Source: Rhynchonema sp. JSB1_4
Taxonomy: Eukaryota; Nematoda; Chromadorea; Monhysterida; Xyalidae
Direction of reading: 5' to 3'
Assembly (NCBI GenBank): GCA_030248065.1
Contig: JASAMV010000842.1
Span: 1 to 64,000, forward strand
DNA length: 64,000 nucleotides
The notes under the pieces are model-generated. The model was not told where the DNA came from. It was given only the letters and a program-made list of their open reading frames with translations, and did not search any database. How positions within the stretch are numbered: the first letter of the stretch is position 1; each line of letters starts with the position of its first letter. The position numbers and the translations under genes are program-made. Of the stretch, positions 56,346 through 64,000 are shown in pieces.

Positions 56346-57305
56346 TGGGTGTTTCTGAGAAGCACTCGTTTTTTTGACATTTTTAAAAAAAAATGCAATG
56401 GAAGAGAAAACATCCAATATCATTCAACTATTTTTGCGCAGCTGAAAAGCGGACAAAAAACTGCTACGAGTGTGCAACTTTCAGCACCGAATGTAGTTTA
56501 TCGGCTGAGATCCAATTGGATTGACATTTATTTTTTCAGCGTTTTTCATTTTTAAAATTTCCCAAAAAATGCAAACCGAGCACCTTTAAATTGAAATTAC
56601 TGAAAGTATACTTAAATTTGGAACGCCAAACTTGGTGAGCATTCCTAAACATGTTGTGGCATTGATTTCCCATCAAAAAAACCATATCCAAAATTTCAGT
56701 TTTGTGAACCGTAGTTTGCGATTCTTACCACCCCACGCTCTTAAAATAATGCGGTGATTCAAGACCAACGTGGTAGGTTACGGTAGGTACTGTATGTGGC
56801 TCTTCGACTGCCACGTCGCGTTTACGGTAGCAAGCTCATTTATCCTCATGCAGTGTTTGTGCTGTGATAGATTTCTTGTAAGTAGGTTACTGTCGCCTGA
56901 CCATCATTTTTTATGGGAAATCAATAATCAAGGTATCCATCGTCTAGCAGTACAGTATTGATTGGCTTTCTTGGTCCTGTTAAATCAGTGTGAGGCTTCG
57001 CTCAATGGTACACATACGCCAGTTTTATCTTTCCATCAATCAATCAAATATGGTCTGTCATTGTTCATAATCATATTTTGCTTGTATATCTGTATAAAAC
57101 ACAATTATCACATAATCATTGCTTCGATTGTTGCTTGAGTATTTCCACATACAGTATTTACCTGGCATAAAAGTTATATTACCTGCAACAATTCTCAGAA
57201 GAAACTCAAAATTATGTATCGTTATTATTGGATAATATTTGTTCATTATGTAAATCTGGTGATTTTCGATATTCTGTTTTTATGTTCCTTTGTCGTTATT
57301 CATGT
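56346..57305. other. Gene-free stretch
   Basis: No supported feature; AT-rich. The region just below 57306 is the 3' flank of the minus-strand membrane protein gene. Confidence 0.35.
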
Positions 57306-60300
57306 TTATTTTTCAGTTTTATCTTCGCTTTTACTGTCACTGTCGTGCTCATCGTCCGATTTGTCCTCTTCACTTTGTTCCTTTGGCTCCTCCTCTGGCT
57401 GCTCCTTGGTCGGCCCTTTACCCGCCACACTTTTCATCAAGCTTTTCGCCGCCGACATTAGGCCTTTTGACCTGCGCTTTTATTCGATTAATTCAAAAAT
57501 GTTGGAAGGTGAAAGCAAACACGCGTTGAAACCAACTCTTTTGGTTTCTCTTTCGCTTTTGATGTCGTTGGTTTGTCTTTAGCCGGTATTTTGCCTTCTT
57601 TTGGTTGTTTTGGGGTAACTGAAACAATTCTCGGCCGTATTTAGGATGATCGTCTGTAAAGGATTGGACAAGAATTACGTACTTTTCTTGTTGATCCTGG
57701 CCAATATTTTCTTGTCCTTCTTGCGATTGTACCCGTATTCGCTCAGAAATTCTCGCTTGTCACGACCGGTGATTTCGAACACATCCACTTTCTGTGAAAA
57801 ACGTCAAATCATGGGTCGGCAAAGATGACCATTAAAATCAACAACAAAATCAAATCCAACATCGGTGTCAAACTGCACGCGAGCATTCGGGTCGACAGCA
57901 TTTGCCTGTCCACCAGCTTCGGGGGGATTGGCGGCCAGCGCGTGTTGCATGGGAACCTGAACCCGAAGAAAGCAAGTTGTTTTTTCAAAAAAAAATGAAC
58001 AAAATGCGAAAATATCGCACCTCAACCGCTGCCAACGCCTTGTCGTTGAATTCTTTCTTTTTGTGGTGCACGTATGCCCGACGCGATATTTGATCATCGG
58101 GCGAAATCGCCGGACGTTGCGCGCGCAGGGCAGCTTGCTAAAATTTGAGAAAAAAGAAAAAATTAATTAAAGCCCTTCTTAAAAGAAATAAAATAATTCA
58201 AATTAAAAGCGACAACAGCACACGAACCGACAGTGCCGCGCGTTGTTCAATGCGTTTGTTTTGATCGAGTCGAACTTTGCGTTTGTCCCAATATCGTTTC
58301 ACATAAATTCCACCGCCGACACCCAGCCCAATCAAGGGCAGCAGAACGAGCACAATTACTATGTAGACAATGGGGGAGGTGCCGCCCTTTGAGGAATCAT
58401 CGCCTTTCGGTTTACCGCTCGATTCGGTTGTTGAGGACTCTTGTGTGCCTTCGGATGAAGGTGAAGGCGAGGAGGATACTTGTGTGTTTGGTGTTGAGGC
58501 TGGTGTGGGTTTGGAAGACGGTGGTGTCTTTATTGTGACTGGTGGTGGGGGTGGTGGTGTTTGTTTTGTACTTTCTGATGATGTGGATGTAAATGGCGTC
58601 GTGGGCACTGTTTTTGGCTTTGTTGTTGTTTTCTTAGCTGTTTCGTTTGCAGTAGTAGTAGAGCACGTTTGGCACGGTTTGATTTCATTTTCTTTCATGA
58701 TGCATGTATTATCGTTTGCCGGTTTAGCAACAACCTGCGCGTGTTGTGCACAGGGTGGGCAAAAAACGTTTTTTTTTAAAAATCGTTTTTTAAAAAAAAA
58801 CGTTTTTTTTTAAAAAACGTTTTTTTTAAAACGCTCAGATGACCAAAATATGCCCCCAAAAAAATTGGAAAACGCTCATGTTGGGAAGAAAACGTGGTTA
58901 AATGAAGTCATTCTATGTGTTCTGAGGCAAAATAAACAGGTTTCAACCCTTTTCTAGCGAGTTGCTAAGATCCCATATCAGACCCGCATCGTGGGACCAA
59001 CTTTGGCCGGGGTCATCACTGAAAGTCAAACTCCGTATATCGACGTATCTCGACAAAGTAAAAATTGGTCGAAAATTTTTTGAAAAAAATGGGACAAAAA
59101 ATTGATTTTCCTTGATGATCAGGGTACTTTCCCTGAAAAATCAGGGAAAATCAAGGAAATTCAGGATTTAAAAAAACGAAAAACGACCCAGGCGTTTTTT
59201 TTTAAAAAAACGTCGTTTTTTTAAGAAAAAACGCCGTCGTTTTTTTGCCCAACCCTGGTTGTGCAAGGTTAGGCCTTGAGAGATCGTTGTTTTTCTTCAA
59301 ATTTAGCCTGGTGCCATCAAGTGCTCAGATGTAAACAAATTTGACATCAATCGGTTGATGCTTATACCGTAAGTGACAGTGCGGCGTTCTATGCAAGCAT
59401 CATGGTGTGTTCCGAAGCTCATTCCGACCGGTAAGGTCGATCTCGAAAGCTACACCATACGATTAATTCTGAATGTGAGTTGCATTTTGTTCATGAATGA
59501 CGCACGCACCTTCTGTACTTCCGTCTTGCACATATTTTTGCATTCTTTTATTGTAGCTGCGTAGATGCACTCAAGAACATCGAGTCGTATCCTACCGCCA
59601 GGTTCAACCCCTTTACTTCTGAAAAAAAGACATATTGATGATAAGACAAAGTACGAGTTAATCTGAGATGTTTGATCTTAGACTGCCGTTGCCGTATTGA
59701 GACCACAACCTAACGTCTGTTGCAAACAGACTAAATCTGAGACCACAAGTTCATATTTGTTGAACCTGTGTGTGAAGTGAATCTCTGTTTGCGAACAAGT
59801 ATTCCTTATCTCTCAAAAGACTTGAGAGTTCACTTCAGGTCTAATTTCGAAGGGTATGTTGCACTCACAGCGCCGAACTGTTCAGCGTAATTCCCACATA
59901 TGCAGGAATTATTGCCGCCAAGGAAATGTTTTTGATCTTCCAACCTGAAATACAATTTCTTACAGAACGTTTGTACGTTCTTATGCAAAAAATAAATAAT
60001 CGATAACCTACCGTGTTCTTCATTGTTGGTGGGAACCAACCCAGACGGAGCAAGTTCAAGTTCGACTGCTGTTATGGAATTTGCGCATCCTCTTGTAAAT
60101 GTAAGTGTCTTCTGGTTCCTATAATCAGACAGGGACGAATGCAGGTTTGCAGGTTTGAATGCTGCAGGCACATTCCCATGCCGGACACATATTTCCCGTC
60201 ATGTCTAGGTTGCGGCTTGCTACGGCTTTCTTTCCTCACTATAGGTTCCACGAGCCTGTTGACTGCACGAACCTCGCGACATTTTTTTCATACTTCTCGG

Positions 60301-60982
60301 GGCTTGCGTTCTCCAGCTTGACCGTCACATCTTTGCGTGTGCCGGTTTTATCGATATCCGCACTGGCAATTGTAACTATGCATTCTGAAAAATGCTGGCT
60401 CAACATTTGTGCCTCCTGAATTTGCATTTAACGTTGTGAACTTAAAAAAAATCTTTGTGCATGAAGAGGGATCTGTGGTGAATGAAATAAGTTGTTAATT
60501 GCAAATAAAAATCGTCCAATTATATAGTCTTCAGGATGTGCTTTTCGTTTTTCAAAACCCTACACAGCTCGCACAATGTTTTACATGCACAACATGCGCA
60601 AGGCAGCCATGCCACAGCGCACACACAACGACAACACAGCAATGTTTCAGCTGGCAAGCTTTGTTGTGGGTGTGCGCATGGAAAGGCTGCCTTGCGCATG
60701 TTGTGGTAAACATTGTATGAGTTGTGTAGGGTTTTGAAAAACGAAAAGCACACCCTGAACACCAGATAATTAGACGATTTTTATTTGCAATTGACAACCT
60801 ATTTCATGTACCACAGATGCCAAAAGCTACAGGAGTAAAAGCGTGCTTCAAAAAGGCTTGCTTTTTTGGAGTGTTTCGTTTATCATTTTATCACACGTGG
60901 TGTCTCGTACAATGCTTTACATTTCGTTTAACAGAGAAACGTGTGGGTATAAAACTCTGAAAATATCTTAGATGGGATTACC
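57306..60982 (-). CDS. Single-pass membrane protein with Cys-containing ectodomain (5' end missing)
   Basis: Family not recognised. Exons in order: ...60982, 60384-60273, 60118-60012, 59944-59869, an exon opening LSKGVEPGGRIRLDVLECIY around 59625-59505, 58734-58228, 58137-58021, 57956-57846, 57791-57683, 57618-57533 and a last exon ending at stop 57306. Most junctions are in phase; those on either side of the transposon at 58751-59257 and the entry to the last exon are not settled. The N-terminal half is beta-rich with scattered cysteines. Exon 58734-58228 holds two closing cysteines, a Thr/Ser/Pro-rich stalk (about 75 residues), a transmembrane helix (IVYIVIVLVLLPLIGLGVGG) and a basic stop-transfer KRYWDKRK. 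The cytoplasmic tail contains DVFEITGRDKREFL and ends in acidic EEPKEQSEEDKSDDE. Layout fits a type I cell-surface glycoprotein. Confidence 0.62.
58751..59257. mobile_element. hAT H1-like element in an intron, beside a splice acceptor
   Basis: Ends CAGGGTGGGCAAAAAACG and CGTTTTTTTGCCCAACCCTG are near-perfect inverted repeats. Perfect 8-bp duplication GTTGTGCA (58743-58750, 59258-59265). 507 bp, non-coding, with long A/T tracts. It lies 16 bp from exon 58734-58228 of the membrane protein gene. Confidence 0.92.
60473..60816. mobile_element. Fold-back element, arms about 160 bp
   Basis: CTGTGGTGAATGAAATAAG at the left is mirrored at the right by CTATTTCATGTACCACAG. Further in, AATTGCAAATAAAAATCGTC, TTCGTTTTTCAAAACCCTAC and CATGCGCAAGGCAGCC are all mirrored. 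It lies in an intron of the membrane protein gene. Target duplication not clear. Confidence 0.82.
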
Positions 60983-62324
60983 TTCTGTTTTGCACACGCC
61001 GGCCTCAAACTTTTTTTCATTTTTCCTCCATCTGTGAAAATGTGTGGGCTCCGTGAAACCAGGGTTGGAATAAAAAAAGTAAAATTTTTTTTGTAAATTT
61101 TTTTAAAAAAAGGTTGGCCACTTTTTTTATTTTAAAATTTTAAAAACTAGGTATCAAGTGTGCAATAATCTTTAACAGTAACGACTTATAGCCAAATATT
61201 TTATCCAGGCTGGCGTGGCTGCAGCAGCCGGACCATGGGGTTGAAGTCTTTAAACTCGTCTAGATTGTTGGACTGTGCGTTTATCTGACTTTCTCGCTTC
61301 CAATGCAATGCAATACGTGGCTTATTTACATCACATTTCCATCAATGGATGCAACTATGCAGTTTAGGGGCAAGTTTTAGGTCTTTTTCGACCTGTCACG
61401 CCGCTATCTAAGTGTTTTCAAATTTAAAAACCTTATTTTCTGGTACTTTCAAAAATGCTCTATTTTTCTATTGCATTTTCATTTCTGCAGCACAAAGCGC
61501 GGCCTCAAAATTTAGAGACAAACTTGTGTTCTCGAAAAATAGGGCCGATTTTTGGAACGTTTCGCACCCTCACCGAGTGAAGCAATGCATTGAGCGACTG
61601 AAGTTCTCTTGATAAGTTATCCAGAAGCTGTTGTAATCCTATCCACGTGTTACTTGACCTTCAACTCATTTGGGGGTTTCTGCACCAGTCGTTTCAAGTT
61701 GTAAAAAAAATTTCTGGAACGAACAGTCGCTCTACCAAGAGATAGCGAATCTCTAAGGAGCTTAACATTTGTGCGTGACATATGCTGTCACAGTGAATTC
61801 CAACGATGTGTAACACTGTGCTGTGTTGCCCTTCCTTCGGTTGTGTCCCGAGCCCTTTAAGCGGAATAGAACTCACCAACATTATTGCCGTAACCATGCC
61901 CTTGCAATATCGAGACCACAATGACAACGCATACGCCAACCTGACAATTGGAGTGTGTGCGCATTTTAATAAAAACCAAGAAAATGTTTTTTCCTATGCA
62001 ATCGAAACTGATTGTTTGTGTTTCAAACAATTTGGCACGTATTGCTTGCCGTACGTGGCGAGGCAATTTATTTTTGAATCTTGGCAACGTGGCATGCGAA
62101 CTATGGTATGGTCTTGGCAAGGTCTCATCATCCAAAAACAACCGAAATGGTACTTATGTGTCAATGCCAGAAAAGCGAAATTCTGCACATATCACGCGAA
62201 ACATTCAATCGCCTTGACACCTCTTTGATAAAGCAGTTTGCCCGAATGCGCAGGAACAACTTTTGCTGGCCCGCGGCGGTTAGGTGGTGAAATGTTTATG
62301 TCGTATAGGTGGTGGGGATCCACG
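60983..62324. other. Gene-poor stretch
   Basis: Should contain the missing 5' exons of the minus-strand membrane protein gene, but I could not identify a signal peptide. CAGGGTTGGAATAAAAAAAGT at 61061 is a lone hAT-type left end. A plus-strand frame of 140 codons at 61806 has no motif I know. Confidence 0.35.
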
Positions 62325-63772
62325 CTAGTGTGTGTTCAGGGAACCACCTCGCGTATCAGCCGTTACTATCCTTCTGTCAGGTCTAGACGACAGAACGATT
62401 TCCACCGGACTAGACATTATCGACGGGCGTTTTACGCCCCCTTCGAAATGACCCAATCGGAGATTGTAGTCAGCCATTCGCAACTCTCCTTCAGGTTCAA
62501 AGTACGGATACTTCACGATAGGTTCGTACTGCACATCACATTCGCGTTCAGTGTGTTTGGGACCTCCAGTGGCATTCGCAGGCGTGCCACAGCCTGTATA
62601 ATCGTATTGTCTGCTCGTACAGTCTTCAACTGAGGCATCATGCCACAGGGTGTGCGTCTTCTTGACTGGCACTACGCGCGTGGTCACACGAAAAGTGTGT
62701 GGCGGTGCTGGATAGTCAAGTTCGGGTAAGTCGAAATACCGTGTGCGTTTGCAGAGCGAATTTTCAAGCGCATTCGGCATTGACAACATCGGGTCCTTAT
62801 TCCGACACAAATCGTCAAATAATCCACTCGTCACGAGTTCGGATCCCTCTTTCAGTGGCATGCCCGGACGGTGGCGGTCTAAACCGTATGGTAGCACTCG
62901 TACGGGCACTTTGGCATCGAGCATCACGCCTATTTCATCGAGCAATCGAAGCGTCTTGGCGGATCTCGGTGACCGTGCTTTCTCGATCTCATACAATCTG
63001 AGAGCCACGGCGGTATACCGGCTATCATAGTCGCACGGCGGAAACTGATCGAGCGACATCACGTTCAGATATCCCGCGATTTGGGAAGCAAGCAATCGGT
63101 CATGGGGTAATTCGTACGGGTACAACCATTTCGACAGATGATCAATGTACTGATGCGTGGTTAATACGACTCAACCACGTGTTCATGCAGTTTCCAGGGT
63201 CCGCCTAGCTCGACTGCATTCAACCAGTATGTTTGCCACGACATTTGGCTTACCTGGTCATCGAGTTCGTACGTCGTGTACATATCAATCGCGTGCGGTC
63301 TGATCGCTTCAGACTCAGACTGATATCTCTCACGGACTCGCGTATGTCCGGTTCCTGTATCCGAATGAACGTAACGGACCTGACGCGCCGACTGCGCTTG
63401 TCCGGCTTCTGCTTTCCAGTACTCGTGGTGAACCTGCTGCGCCGATCGCGCTTGTCCAGCGTACGCACTCATGTGGCCCGATTGGCCGTCTGACTGGTCC
63501 GAATGACCATAACTGCGGCCCGACTGACCGTCGGTTCGGCTCGACTGCTGGTCTTCCGAATCACCGTCGGCCTGTTTCACTGGCTGGCTTCCGCGATCCG
63601 AGTGATCGCTAGCCTGCTCTGGTAATCGGCCCGAACGATCCCGTTGATCGGTGGCCTGTGGGTCCTCAAGGCTAAACGTCTTGCCCGACTGACCTTTCCG
63701 TTTGCCCGAATGATCTTGTCGGTTGCCCGAATGGCTGTTGTGATCATCGGCGGATGTGGGTTGGCGCCACAT
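62325..63772 (-). CDS. Two long overlapping reading frames, unknown protein(s)
   Basis: Frame 1 (ATG at 63772, stop 63161-63163) encodes about 203 residues rich in Ser, Gly, Gln, Asp and His, with loose repeats of HSD-QSDGQSG type and a duplicated block (QARSAQQVH / QAQSARQVR). Its last 50 residues are ordered (SQMSWQTYWLNAVELGG). Frame 2, shifted by -1, is open from just upstream of frame 1's stop to 62325 and encodes about 280 ordered residues (HLSKWLYPYELPHDRLLASQ, then YDSRYTAVALRLYEIEKA, several cysteines, YPYFEPEGELRM). The shared region is 13 bases. They may be one protein joined by -1 frameshifting, one gene with an undetected intron or sequencing error, or a broken gene. No family recognised. 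Confidence 0.55.
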
Positions 63773-63783
63773 TCTGGAGTCAG

Positions 63784-63955
63784 CAATCAACGTGCGAATC
63801 AATCAAGCTTCGTCGATATCTGATCTGAAAACTGCAAAAGCTGGAAGTCCAGTCAGGTTAGGTTAGGTACATAGGTTTATAAATGATACGTGCAATAGGA
63901 CGTACTCACAAACCTCAACCAACGTGCGACTCAGTCAAGCTTCGCTGATTTATTG
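63784..63955. repeat. Direct repeat pair next to the unknown gene
   Basis: CAACGTGCGA(A/C)TCA(A/G)TCAAGCTTCG occurs at 63787-63812 and 63921-63946, about 134 bp apart, upstream of the minus-strand frame 1. Could be a duplicated 5' exon or promoter piece. Confidence 0.55.
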
Positions 63956-64000
63956 GCCTGGAGACGAACAACCTTTTTCCAATAGTAGGTCAACTGTGGG

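Noticed and set aside
59830..60171. Minus-strand 113-codon frame read as an intact small gene
   Set aside because: It crosses a clear acceptor and donor; the exon is 60118-60012 within a longer gene.

Overview
This window is animal nuclear DNA. Genes are split by many short introns with GT..AG borders, there are no bacterial operons, and transposons fill most of the space between genes. A nematode is the best guess. The support is a GT92 (DUF23) glycosyltransferase, a secreted protein built from C6-like cysteine modules and a small three-finger (LU/Ly6-type) protein, all typical of nematode genomes. This is inferred from family knowledge and not proven.

Two conserved genes anchor the map, both on the minus strand. 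At 26838-18300 lies a complete 22-exon gene for the splicing factor Crooked-neck (CRNKL1/Clf1/Syf3), 776 codons, with every splice phase consistent. At 14861-7480 lies a 10-exon gene for the Golgi PAPS transporter (SLC35B2/PAPST1). A GT92 glycosyltransferase lies at 36264 to about 32759 (minus). A 93-residue secreted Cys/Trp-rich peptide precursor is at 42948-42292 (minus). A secreted protein with repeated cysteine modules is at 46353-51079 (plus), and a three-finger protein is at 53282-53902 (plus). A single-pass membrane protein with a cysteine-containing ectodomain is at 60982-57306 (minus, 5' end missing). At 63772-62325 (minus) two long overlapping reading frames encode proteins I do not recognise.

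The rest is mostly mobile DNA. The largest group is hAT-like non-autonomous elements, recognised by CAGTG or CAGGG termini and 8-bp target duplications. They occur nested within each other, inside a dead LINE (about 3672-5985) and inside introns. One hAT copy (37137-40779) carries a 5'-truncated LINE with an otherwise open reading frame. The matching empty element sits at 10374-11097, so the insertion site can be read directly. Other families are TA-flanked mariner-like MITEs (six copies), fold-back elements with 5-bp, TA or TTAA target sites, a 163-bp tandem repeat at the left edge, a (GT)183 microsatellite at 44714-45080, and a second decayed LINE at 47722-48775.

The genes do not form one pathway. 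CRNKL1 acts in the spliceosome, while the PAPS transporter and GT92 enzyme both act in Golgi glycan modification. The small secreted proteins are candidates for body-surface, immune or host-interaction roles, but nothing in the sequence settles that.
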